Below are positions 62,301 through 64,000 of a DNA stretch of 64,000 nucleotides, piece after piece. Below the pieces are notes generated by a model. The model saw only the letters and a list, made by a program, of their open reading frames with translations, made no database searches and had not been told where the DNA came from. A program made the position numbers and the translations under genes. Positions within the stretch are counted from its first letter, which is position 1. Every line of letters begins with the position of its first letter. Source of the stretch: Lingula anatina (Eukaryota; Brachiopoda; Lingulata; Lingulida; Lingulidae); NCBI RefSeq assembly GCF_001039355.2, contig NW_019776065.1:44596-108595 (forward strand), read 5' to 3'.

Positions 62301-63862
62301 AGTTTTGAACATTTACAGATAAAAACTAAGTTAAGTTAATCAAAACCTTTGCAGAGGTACATGTATTTGTGTATATTTATAAAGTGACAGTTGAATTATC
62401 AAAAATGATGACTTTTTTATAGCTTTGAACAGTAGTTGATTTTTTTTTTCAAAAAGCTAGATATCTACATGTATATAAAGGATATCATTATTTTGAATTG
62501 TTCAACTACACCTGTGGTCCCTTATTATTCACTTCAGTTTATTTGTTAAACAAACTAATGCTTCCTTTCTTCTCTCATCTCAGCCACCAATGACAAGAAC
62601 CAATGGATCCAGATTGACTTCCGTCAGGAAGGCTCCATTCACGGCATCGCCACCCAGGGTCGCTACGGACAACCCAACTGGGTCGAGTCTTTCAAGGTCA
62701 ACTACTCTTCTGATGGCGTTCACTGGTACACTTACCGCGAAGGAACTGTGGATAAGGTAAGGAAATAGAGATGATGATAATGGTAATAATAAAGGTGATA
62801 ATAGTATAATAATGATTATGGCAATAATGATTAATAATTAGATTATAAAACTGTTCTTCATTTAATTATTTTAATTAGATTTATAAATTGCAAGGTTAAA
62901 GTTTCAAAACTGGATAGAAATGATAATATACATATACTCGAATTAAGCAATGGAATTAAGATGAAAACATATAAAAGAAAAAAATGAAGATAAAAACATA
63001 TATAAAAGAAATGAGATGAAGATAAAAATTTACAAAAATATATAAACATATGCACCCTGTCTCTTTTCCAGATCTTCACTGGCAACTCTGACAGTGACAC
63101 TGTTGTCTACAACAAGTTCCTGATCCCAATGAGGGCACAGTTCATCCGCGTTGTTCCACAGACCTGGCACAATGCCATCGCCATGAGATTCGAAGTTGTT
63201 GGATGCTACACCGGCAAGAGTAAGTGGGATTGTGCTGCCATCTATTAATAAAGTGGTACACTGTATTACGTTAGTGTTTTAGCTGCCACATTGTGTGACT
63301 AAAGCCCTATAGATTGTTAGGTTGAAATTGAGAAATCATTTTAATTTACTTCATCACCATAACTTTACACAAGAGGTACAAGTAATGAAAAAACATTGAT
63401 AACAAAGGGACACAATATTACAATTGTGTTTACCTGCATGCGCTGTACTGGTTTAATCCTGTTTAGAGATAACACTTTCTGTGAATAACTATTTATTACA
63501 CATTATCAATTATATTACAGCACCCACAGCCAGAACCCCCACTGTTGGAACCCCAACCCTACCACCTGTCACCAAACTTGTCAGTACACCTGAGCCACCC
63601 AAGGGTAAGTTTGTATGGTAATACCAATACATTATAATTTTTTTTTAATTATGGAAAAATAAATACTTGTTTCCAAACTTTTTTGGTCAAGCGTAAATCA
63701 TTTCATATTCCGACTCCAGATGACTGCACAGTCTGGGGTAACTGGGTCAACAGTGACAAGGCTCTCTTCGGTTCTGATCGTGAGGCCATCGAGGACGTGC
63801 TGTCACTGACACCTATCTGCCAAGTGCCTATGGAGATCCAGTGTCGCCGTGTTACTGACAAG
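10290..63862 (+). CDS. Giant secreted mucin/VWF-like protein with WxxW and discoidin domains (spliced, 3' incomplete)
   Basis: A multi-exon gene chained by hand. All introns are GT-AG, phases are consistent, and there is no in-frame stop over 22,743 coding bases (7,581 codons) if the duplicated block at 59703-60994 is left out. The start ATG has A at -3 and G at +4 and opens a signal peptide. Domain order: signal peptide, RRKR site, CCP-EGF-CCP-CCP, D1-D2-D'-D3 (VWD/C8/TIL/E), then PTS repeats with 14 WxxW, 7 F5/8C and one lone TIL/VWC-like unit. The family is that of gel-forming mucins and von Willebrand factor, which form disulphide-linked secreted polymers. The mix with discoidin domains resembles hemocytin/hemolectin only in part. 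I do not recognise a named orthologue. The single-gene reading rests on unbroken phase. The 3' end, and any cystine-knot domain, lie beyond the window. Exon edges are by eye, and a few could be off by a codon. Confidence 0.88.
10355..10882. other. Intron 1, no other feature seen
   Basis: AT-rich intron between the signal-peptide exon and the RRKR exon. Donor is GTAAGG and acceptor TTTAG. A reverse-strand open frame near its start is short and resembles nothing known. Confidence 0.7.
10921..11434. other. Intron 2, no other feature seen
   Basis: AT-rich intron with donor GTAAGT and acceptor TATAG. I see no repeat or coding signal in it. Confidence 0.7.
11501..15732. other. Intron 3, 4.2 kb, non-coding
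   Basis: The longest intron of the gene, lying between the propeptide exons and the first CCP exon. It has no coding signal. Open frames in it, such as reverse 13117-13392, lack recognisable domains. It holds a loose group of GATA cores near 12007-12315 and AAAT/TTTA simple repeats near 12820-12870. Near its 3' end are a (GAAA)n tract at 15519-15546 and a (GA)n tract at 15634-15679. A long first-third intron is a common home for enhancers, but that is only a possibility here. Confidence 0.6.
15519..15679. repeat. (GAAA)n and (GA)n microsatellites at the end of intron 3
   Basis: (GAAA)n at 15519-15546 and (GA)n at 15634-15679, within 60-210 bases of the exon-4 acceptor. Confidence 0.95.
15733..16229 (+). 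CDS. Exons 4-5: CCP/Sushi-like domain 1
   Basis: Exons 15733-15805 and 16105-16229 together encode residues about 57-122. The segment begins D-V-C-P-E-P-R-A-P and continues with Cys-rich sequence ending in CK. Four to six cysteines, a Gly/Trp-rich middle and the CPEP-type opening fit a complement control protein (Sushi) module. The final part ([16 protein letters not shown]) is longer than the canonical W-x-x-x-x-P-x-C ending, so this copy is divergent. The two-exon layout with a split in phase 2 matches that of CCP 3. Confidence 0.6.
16399..16436. repeat. 38-base poly-A and following TA run in intron 5
   Basis: A pure poly-A run, followed at 16450-16464 by a short TA repeat. No retroposon body is apparent upstream of it. 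Confidence 0.95.
16583..16678 (+). CDS. Exon 6: EGF-like domain
   Basis: A single symmetrical 1-1 exon of 32 residues with six cysteines in the pattern C-x3-C-x5-C-x5-C-x-C-x8-C. It includes the N-G-G-A-C segment and ends C[11 protein letters not shown]. This is a classic EGF module. It has no N-terminal calcium-binding D-x-D/N-E motif. It sits between CCP domains, an arrangement seen in many animal adhesion and complement-like proteins. Confidence 0.88.
16979..17170 (+). CDS. Exon 7: CCP/Sushi domain 2
   Basis: One 1-1 exon encoding about 64 residues with all the hallmarks of a CCP domain: [10 protein letters not shown] opening, four conserved cysteines, C-L-P-G-Y in the middle, and C-R-P-D-G-V-W-T near the end followed by P-N-C. 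Its upstream intron end has a decayed duplicate in the following intron (17790-17842). Confidence 0.92.
17171..18210. other. Intron 7 with decayed copy of the exon-7 acceptor region and a CA repeat
   Basis: Bases 17790-17842 closely repeat bases 16924-16976, the stretch just before exon 7, but the AG acceptor is lost. A (CA)n microsatellite lies at 17985-18032. No exon follows the decayed copy. Confidence 0.6.
17985..18032. repeat. (CA)n microsatellite in intron 7
   Basis: About 24 CA dinucleotides, preceded by CACG variants. Confidence 0.95.
18211..18978 (+). CDS. Exons 8-9: CCP/Sushi domain 3
   Basis: Exons 18211-18313 and 18893-18978 encode about 63 residues. They begin [13 protein letters not shown], contain C-N-A-G-Y-R across the junction (phase 2), and end with [16 protein letters not shown]. 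This is a normal CCP module, unlike CCP 2 split by an intron at the G-Y-R/F position. Confidence 0.9.
18498..18602. repeat. Small inverted repeat in intron 8
   Basis: GAAGGTTCATTGGTC at 18498-18512 is the exact reverse complement of bases in 18586-18602. A related direct repeat (GGTTCACTGGTCTGAAGG) lies between them. It could be a small fold-back element. Confidence 0.5.
19280..19342 (+). CDS. Exon 10: Thr/Pro linker before D1
   Basis: A 63-base 1-1 exon coding for a short cysteine-free linker ([13 protein letters not shown]) between CCP 3 and the first VWD domain. It is in phase on both sides and has the symmetry needed for clean skipping. Confidence 0.8.
19613..21646 (+). CDS. Exons 11-14: D1 assembly (VWD1, C8, TIL, start of E)
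   Basis: Exons 19613-20176, 20468-20598, 20993-21152 and 21412-21646. VWD1 (residues about 303-490) has [13 protein letters not shown] and the C-G-L-C-G motif. Its opening reads W-S-Q-H-H-Y where the family has G-D-P-H-Y. C8 follows with the usual eight-cysteine pattern (C-E-C-N-G, C-T-C-N, S-W-R). Then comes a TIL domain ([18 protein letters not shown]) that ends in C-P-C and leads into a VWC-like E part. D1 of mucins and von Willebrand factor takes part in N-terminal assembly in the Golgi. Confidence 0.95.
22104..24709 (+). CDS. Exons 15-19: D2 assembly (E end, VWD2, C8, TIL)
   Basis: Exons 22104-22332, 22626-22751, 23113-23428, 23869-24039 and 24472-24709. Exon 15 completes the E part of D1 and opens VWD2 with the canonical [13 protein letters not shown]2 ends with G-L-C-G-T-L-T-N-N, preceded by Lys, so the first cysteine of CGLC is absent. 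C8 shows [13 protein letters not shown] and H-W-R-N-Q. The TIL domain has C-S-S-S-C-K-R-S-C and ends Q-C-P-C. Exon 19 stops at a phase-2 junction within the conserved E-x-W, as exon 14 does. Confidence 0.95.
22946..22991. repeat. (TAG)n microsatellite in intron 16
   Basis: About 15 trinucleotides of the same motif as the upstream tract at 3270. Confidence 0.95.
25049..25399 (+). CDS. Exon 20: Pro/Lys linker and D' (TIL-E without VWD)
   Basis: One exon that closes the E part of D2 and then has a linker rich in Pro and Lys ([10 protein letters not shown]). A TIL domain follows ([15 protein letters not shown], ending C-P-C), then the start of another E part ending E-W. A TIL-E unit without its own VWD just before D3 is the position and composition of D' in von Willebrand factor and gel-forming mucins. 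In von Willebrand factor a furin site lies between D2 and D'. Here the linker is basic but has no clear R-x-K/R-R. Confidence 0.88.
25659..28489 (+). CDS. Exons 21-25: D3 assembly (VWD3, C8, TIL-like, VWC start)
   Basis: Exons 25659-25906, 26351-26535, 26933-27323, 27755-27867 and 28308-28489. VWD3 opens with [10 protein letters not shown] and ends G-L-C-G-N-F-N-G-D, preceded by Gln, so like VWD2 it lacks the first Cys of CGLC. C8 has [13 protein letters not shown] and S-W-R-N-Q. A TIL-like stretch follows ([14 protein letters not shown]), split by a phase-0 intron. Then a VWC-like segment (C-V-I-N-G-K-E-Y) is completed in the next exon. In mucins, D3 mediates covalent cross-linking. Confidence 0.94.
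28895..29801 (+). CDS. Exons 26-27: end of E part, first PTS tract, WxxW domain 1
   Basis: Exon 26 (28895-29339) completes the VWC-like part (Y-C-D-K-N-G-H-V-T), then changes sharply to Pro/Thr/Ser-rich sequence ([13 protein letters not shown]). It opens WxxW domain 1 (29157 onward) with [11 protein letters not shown]. Exon 27 (29702-29801) completes it with [11 protein letters not shown] and [10 protein letters not shown]. This is the Mucin-2 WxxW (CysD-like) family. It is the only complete WxxW here split by an intron, in phase 0 after G-Q-K. Confidence 0.93.
30302..31234 (+). CDS. Exon 28: PTS mucin tract with 19-residue repeats
   Basis: A symmetrical 1-1 exon coding for 311 residues of pure Pro/Thr/Ser-rich sequence with no cysteine. 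The core is T-P-S-P-T-P. Between about 30532 and 30760 it follows a strict 57-base register, with the same CCAACACCATCT phrase at 30532, 30589, 30646 and 30703. This gives a 19-residue unit such as [22 protein letters not shown] tracts in mucins are heavily O-glycosylated and extended. The same unit recurs in exon 34. Confidence 0.93.
31450..31705. mobile_element. Diverged MITE-like inverted-repeat element in intron 28
   Basis: The left arm (about 31478-31525, GTCTACTTGGATCGACCC onward) is matched by the reverse complement of the right arm (about 31628-31685), with many mismatches. The left arm also resembles bases 1686-1722 of the upstream element (GATCGA-CCAACTCTGC-GGGA), placing it in the same family. 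It has no coding capacity. The exact ends are unclear. Confidence 0.5.
31818..32978 (+). CDS. Exon 29: WxxW domains 2 and 3 around a PTS tract
   Basis: A single 1-1 exon. WxxW 2 (31820-32105) begins [10 protein letters not shown] and ends [14 protein letters not shown] tract of about 190 residues follows, with T-P-S-P-T-P-G units. WxxW 3 (32685-32975) begins [11 protein letters not shown] and ends [10 protein letters not shown]. Domains 2 and 3 belong to different sequence subtypes (N-H-W-S-A-W versus T-G-W-T-N-W). Confidence 0.93.
33291..34429 (+). CDS. Exons 30-32: F5/8C (discoidin) domain 1
   Basis: Exons 33291-33472, 33757-33906 and 34285-34429, all joined in phase 0. The domain shows Q-I-S-A-S-S, G-P-Q-R-A-R-L, G-G-W-T, Q-W-I-Q-V-D-F, V-T-Q-G-R and a final D-V-I-G-C. 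F5/8C domains bind phospholipid, glycan or protein through loops on a jelly-roll fold. Unlike the later copies it has two extra cysteines (Q-Q-C-Q-N and A-R-C-L-R). The three-exon layout recurs in domain 4. Confidence 0.93.
34452..34636. repeat. Two (ATA)n/(AAT)n microsatellites in intron 32
   Basis: Trinucleotide tracts at about 34452-34494 and 34606-34636, separated by unique AT-rich DNA. They flank the micro-exon at 34722. Confidence 0.9.
34722..34748 (+). CDS. Exon 33: 27-base micro-exon
   Basis: A candidate micro-exon with CCCAG acceptor and GTAAGT donor, phase 1 on both sides. It encodes D-T-S-C-Q-K-V-S-N between discoidin 1 and the PTS tract of exon 34. It adds one unpaired-looking cysteine. 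It can be skipped without changing frame, so its use is likely but unproven. Confidence 0.55.
34816..35757 (+). CDS. Exon 34: PTS tract with 57-base repeats and WxxW domain 4
   Basis: A 1-1 exon. The PTS part has six repeats in exact 57-base register, with CCAACACCATCT phrases at 35037, 35094, 35151, 35208, 35265 and 35322. Units alternate between V-V-V-P-S-G-E-P and V-V-G-T-S-E-K-P variants, so a 114-base higher-order unit is visible. WxxW 4 (35462-35756) begins H-H-G-W-T-R-W-M-N and ends [10 protein letters not shown]. The PTS units are nearly the same as those of exon 28. Confidence 0.93.
36053..36142 (+). CDS. Exon 35: short PTS cassette exon
   Basis: A 90-base 1-1 exon coding for about 30 residues of Thr/Pro-rich linker ([15 protein letters not shown]). 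It has clear acceptor (TTCAG) and donor (GTAATT) sites. Because both ends are phase 1, it could be included or skipped freely. Confidence 0.8.
36363..37763 (+). CDS. Exon 36: WxxW domains 5 and 6 with PTS repeats
   Basis: A 1,401-base 1-1 exon. WxxW 5 (36375-36666) reads T-G-W-T-D-Y-M-S and WxxW 6 (37504-37762) reads P-G-W-T-P-F-V-N. Both have replaced the second Trp of the W-x-x-W motif. The PTS tract between them has three short P-E-G-T-P-T-P-G units. Next are units of 78 bases (26 residues) in exact register at 36839, 36917 and 36995, then more varied T-P-S-P-x-P-G-Q units. Confidence 0.93.
38225..38845 (+). CDS. Exon 37: PTS tract
   Basis: A 1-1 exon of about 207 residues with no cysteine, richer in Lys and Ala at its start ([12 protein letters not shown]) than other tracts. 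It then carries a repeated [15 protein letters not shown] unit near 38620 and 38735. The acceptor is GCAG and the donor GTAGGT. Confidence 0.9.
39226..41988 (+). CDS. Exons 38-39: PTS, F5/8C domain 2, PTS, WxxW domains 7 and 8
   Basis: Exon 38 (39226-39835) has a PTS tract, then starts discoidin 2 (C-K-E-P-M-G-V at 39686). The intron falls in phase 2 after G-G-W-S-P-R. Exon 39 (40145-41988) completes it (W-I-Q-V-D-L, L-T-Q-G-R, ending V-L-G-C at about 40457) with no second intron. It then carries PTS, WxxW 7 (40767-41060, P-K-W-S-P-W-T), a second PTS tract, and WxxW 8 (41707-41987, S-R-W-G-P-W-I, ending Y-Y-C-Q-C). The intron position differs from discoidin domains 1 and 4. Confidence 0.93.
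42368..43441 (+). CDS. Exon 40: PTS tract and WxxW domain 9
   Basis: A 1-1 exon. The PTS part has runs such as P-T-P-S-P-S-A-S and T-K-E-P-T-P-S-P-S, with two near-identical segments (E-K-P-T-V-K-P then [10 protein letters not shown]) near 42950 and 43090. WxxW 9 (43161-43437) begins C-Q-W-S-T-W-L-N and ends V-L-C-W-D-D-K-C-G. Its last C-x-C is therefore changed to C-W-D-D-K-C. Confidence 0.92.
43780..43875 (+). CDS. Exon 41: short PTS cassette exon
   Basis: A 96-base 1-1 exon encoding a Thr/Pro/Ser linker ([19 protein letters not shown]), between WxxW 9 and the lone TIL-like unit. It is symmetrical and could be skipped. Confidence 0.8.
44511..45324 (+). CDS. Exons 42-43: solitary TIL/VWC-like (E) module
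   Basis: Exons 44511-44752 and 45193-45324, joined in phase 0. The first encodes a ten-cysteine-class segment ([18 protein letters not shown], ending K-E-C-T-C) like the TIL domains of D1-D3. The second is a VWC-like piece ([13 protein letters not shown]). No VWD or C8 stands beside it. It resembles D' in make-up but sits in the middle of the mucin tail. Confidence 0.8.
45750..49767 (+). CDS. Exon 44: 4-kb mucin exon with WxxW domains 10-13
   Basis: The largest exon, 4,018 bases, phase 0 in and phase 1 out. The acceptor is TTTTAAG. It contains WxxW 10 (45780-46037, C-G-W-T-S-W-I-S), WxxW 11 (47091-47400, D-M-W-S-G-W-F-N), WxxW 12 (48061-48327, C-G-W-T-P-W-Y-N) and WxxW 13 (49471-49764, A-Y-W-S-P-W-I-N). 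PTS tracts of 250-430 residues separate them. Local repeats include a 60-base register (47844, 47904, 47964, 48024), a duplicated 102-base unit near 48440-48640, and 63-base units at 49138, 49201 and 49264. These suggest several independent expansions. Confidence 0.93.
50075..50803 (+). CDS. Exon 45: PTS tract
   Basis: A 1-1 exon of 243 residues, cysteine-free. It has a duplicated segment around 50290-50400 and 50465-50580 (K-Q-P-T-P-G-P-S-x-K-P-T, then K-P-T-x-K-T-P-S-G) and a tandem T-P-S-T-P-K-x-G-E-E-P unit at 50640-50710. It joins the mucin tail to the discoidin cluster. Confidence 0.92.
51268..51993 (+). CDS. Exons 46-47: F5/8C (discoidin) domain 3
   Basis: Exon 46 (51268-51608) fuses what are two exons in domains 1 and 4: [38 protein letters not shown]. 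Exon 47 (51858-51993) completes the domain with L-F-S-G-N, A-R-Y-V-R-V and E-L-L-G-C. The junction is phase 0 before the F-x-G-N motif, as in most copies. Confidence 0.94.
52391..52465 (+). CDS. Exon 48: short PTS cassette exon
   Basis: A 75-base 1-1 exon coding for about 25 residues of Pro/Thr/Tyr linker ([17 protein letters not shown]), between discoidin domains 3 and 4. It can be skipped without a frame change. Confidence 0.8.
52627..53689 (+). CDS. Exons 49-51 (start): F5/8C (discoidin) domain 4
   Basis: Exons 52627-52808, 53046-53192 and the first part of 53555-54367, all joined in phase 0 at the same points as domain 1. The domain shows C-T-E-E-M-G-V, M-L-S-A-S-S, A-Q-R-A-R-L, G-G-W-S-P-R, Q-W-L-Q, T-T-Q-G-R-F, V-F-S-G-N, K-Y-I-R-I-H-P and a closing E-I-Q-G-C. 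Confidence 0.94.
53690..54866 (+). CDS. Exons 51 (rest)-52: PTS linker and F5/8C domain 5
   Basis: Exon 51 runs on from domain 4 into a PTS linker (Gly/Glu-rich, with K-Y-P-T-P-S units). It then carries most of discoidin 5 (C-K-E-K-M-G-M at 54041, V-S-S-Q-M-S, S-R-S-R-L, W-I-Q-I-D-F, T-T-Q-G-R). Its donor is taken at 54367; a site three bases earlier is possible. Exon 52 (54677-54866) completes it (N-F-A-A-N-T-D, A-R-F-I-R-I-K, E-I-H-G-C) and ends in a Thr-rich tail. The usual F-x-G-N is here F-A-A-N. Confidence 0.92.
55184..56126 (+). CDS. Exons 53-54: F5/8C (discoidin) domain 6
   Basis: Exons 55184-55512 and 55970-56126, joined in phase 0. The domain has C-D-K-P-M-G-M, Q-I-T-A-S-S, A-R-A-R-F, G-G-W-R-P-A, W-I-V-V-D-M, S-T-Q-G-V, I-F-E-G-N-E-D, A-R-Y-F-R-I and a closing E-L-H-G-C. 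As in domain 3, the first two exons are fused. The T-Q-G-R motif has become T-Q-G-V. Confidence 0.94.
56293..56371. repeat. (TA)n microsatellite in intron 54
   Basis: About 79 bases of uninterrupted TA/AT dinucleotide within the intron between discoidin 6 and exon 55. The rest of that intron is AT-rich and featureless. Confidence 0.97.
56696..57992 (+). CDS. Exons 55-57: three tiny PTS linker exons
   Basis: Exons 56696-56767, 57321-57371 and 57936-57992, each 1-1 symmetrical and 51-72 bases long. They encode Thr/Pro-rich linkers ([10 protein letters not shown], then [12 protein letters not shown], then [10 protein letters not shown]). Splice sites are good and the phases chain correctly to the next discoidin exon, but such short exons are less certain than the rest. 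They form a run of possible cassette exons. Confidence 0.68.
57993..59919. other. Intron 57, 1.9 kb, non-coding
   Basis: AT-rich intron before the duplicated discoidin exons. I see no exon, tRNA or clear transposon in it. The last 217 bases (from 59703) belong to the block repeated at 61804. Confidence 0.6.
59703..60994. repeat. Duplicated block, copy A (second copy at 61804-63040)
   Basis: Nearly the same as 61804-63040 in exons and introns, with scattered substitutions and small indels. For example, four extra T bases follow CAAGTTT, and the donor after exon 58 is GTAAGC in A but GTACGC in B. Similarity stops at about 60994, before the third discoidin exon. Copy B begins directly after the N at 61803. 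This is best read as an allelic contig left in the assembly. Confidence 0.9.
59920..60710 (+). pseudogene. F5/8C domain 7, copy A: incomplete duplicate of two exons
   Basis: Exons 59920-60075 and 60538-60710 encode the first two-thirds of a discoidin domain ([37 protein letters not shown]). The protein is the same as copy B; the base differences seen are silent. The third exon is missing. Exon 60538-60710 ends in phase 0, while the next available exon (62017) needs phase 1; joining them reads into TGA within ten codons. So copy A cannot serve in one transcript with copy B. I think it is the other haplotype, not a true pseudogene. Confidence 0.75.
60995..61802. other. Unique block between the two copies, with a tRNA-like SINE candidate
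   Basis: About 800 bases without match to copy B. The composition is less AT-rich than the flanking introns (for example GCGCGCTAATGCGCACG-like runs near 61050). Copy A similarity ends where it begins and the N ends it. It may be a transposon insertion in the intron of one haplotype, cut by the contig end. I see no gene in it. Confidence 0.5.
61650..61725 (+). mobile_element. Candidate tRNA-derived SINE head
   Basis: TGGAACAACGG at 61658-61668 fits a Pol III A box, and GAGTTCGTGTCC at 61705-61716 is close to a B box. The spacing of about 37 bases is tRNA-like. The surrounding sequence resembles the head of tRNA-derived SINEs, but it does not fold into a convincing whole tRNA by eye. Confidence 0.35.
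61803..61803. other. Ambiguous base (N) at start of duplicated block copy B
   Basis: A single N, with copy B of the duplicated block starting at the next base. This marks a probable contig join rather than a simple miscall. Confidence 0.85.
61804..63040. repeat. Duplicated block, copy B
   Basis: Second copy of 59703-60994. It continues past the shared part into the third discoidin exon at 63072, so this is the copy that keeps the gene open. Confidence 0.9.
62017..63219 (+). CDS. Exons 58-60: F5/8C (discoidin) domain 7
   Basis: Exons 62017-62172, 62584-62756 and 63072-63219. Exon 58 follows exon 57 in phase 1. The domain has [56 protein letters not shown] and a closing E-V-V-G-C. The first intron lies in phase 1 after V-A, a third position compared with domains 1/4 and 2. 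Confidence 0.94.
63521..63862 (+). CDS. Exons 61-62: PTS linker and start of WxxW domain 14 (cut by window edge)
   Basis: Exon 61 (63521-63604) is an 84-base PTS linker ([14 protein letters not shown]). Exon 62 (63720-63862) begins a WxxW domain: [10 protein letters not shown] and [11 protein letters not shown], ending in phase 0 at donor GTAAAT. The second half, with the G-L-x-C and D-Y-E-V-R motifs, must lie beyond 64000. WxxW 1 is split by an intron at a similar place. Confidence 0.88.
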
Positions 63863-64000
63863 GTAAATAAACGAACGCTGATAGTTTTGAGTTAAAACAT
63901 TTCATTTCGGATATTTTAACCTCAGGATTGTGGTTATTTATGAAACTTATGATTGCATTCTTAACAAAAGAAGATTTACACATTTCAAAGTATAATACTT

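Noticed and set aside
59703-63219. A genuine eighth discoidin domain by tandem duplication
   Set aside because: Copy A lacks its third exon and cannot be spliced in frame to copy B, and the N sits exactly at the start of copy B. Allelic redundancy explains it better.

Overview
This is eukaryotic, animal DNA: AT-rich introns with GT-AG junctions, many microsatellites, small inverted-repeat transposons, and extracellular domain types confined to or typical of metazoans. High heterozygosity (inferred from a duplicated block beside an N) and the domain set suggest a marine invertebrate such as a lophotrochozoan, amphioxus or hemichordate. I cannot fix the species from the sequence.

I find one gene, on the + strand. 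It starts at 10290 and runs off the right edge. I could chain exons from a signal-peptide ATG at 10290 to a donor at 63862. Every intron is GT-AG and every phase agrees. Counting the duplicated block near the end once gives 62 exons and 22,743 coding bases, or 7,581 codons, still open at the 3' side. The product is a giant secreted gel-forming-mucin/von Willebrand-like protein. In order it has: signal peptide; a tiny propeptide ending in RRKR; CCP, EGF, CCP, CCP; the D1-D2-D'-D3 assembly (VWD-C8-TIL-E modules, with D' as a TIL-E without VWD); then a very long tail of Pro/Thr/Ser (PTS) repeats. Set into that tail are 14 Mucin-2 WxxW (CysD-like) domains, seven F5/8C (discoidin) domains and one solitary TIL/VWC-like module. 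The window ends inside the 14th WxxW domain, so any C-terminal cystine knot lies outside.

Layout: 1-10140 is non-coding upstream DNA with at least six inverted-repeat (MITE-like) elements, several microsatellites and one N. 10142-10176 is a possible core promoter. 10290-19342 holds the signal-peptide, CCP and EGF exons and a 4.2-kb intron. 19613-28489 holds D1-D2-D'-D3. 28895-50803 is the mucin tail, with exons up to 4,018 bp. 51268-56126 is a cluster of discoidin domains. 56696-57992 has three tiny PTS exons. 59703-63219 carries a discoidin domain twice, the first copy incomplete and out of phase; I read it as a second haplotype joined at the N at 61803. 63521-63862 begins the next PTS/WxxW unit.

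How the parts may work (inference from families): D1-D2-D'-D3 would drive disulphide-linked multimerisation. PTS tracts would carry dense O-glycans. WxxW/CysD domains would cross-link the gel. Discoidin and CCP domains would bind glycans, lipids or proteins. Together they suggest a mucus or matrix polymer with built-in ligand-binding sites. Apart from the features listed, introns are mostly 200-700 bp of AT-rich sequence with simple repeats and no further genes that I can see.
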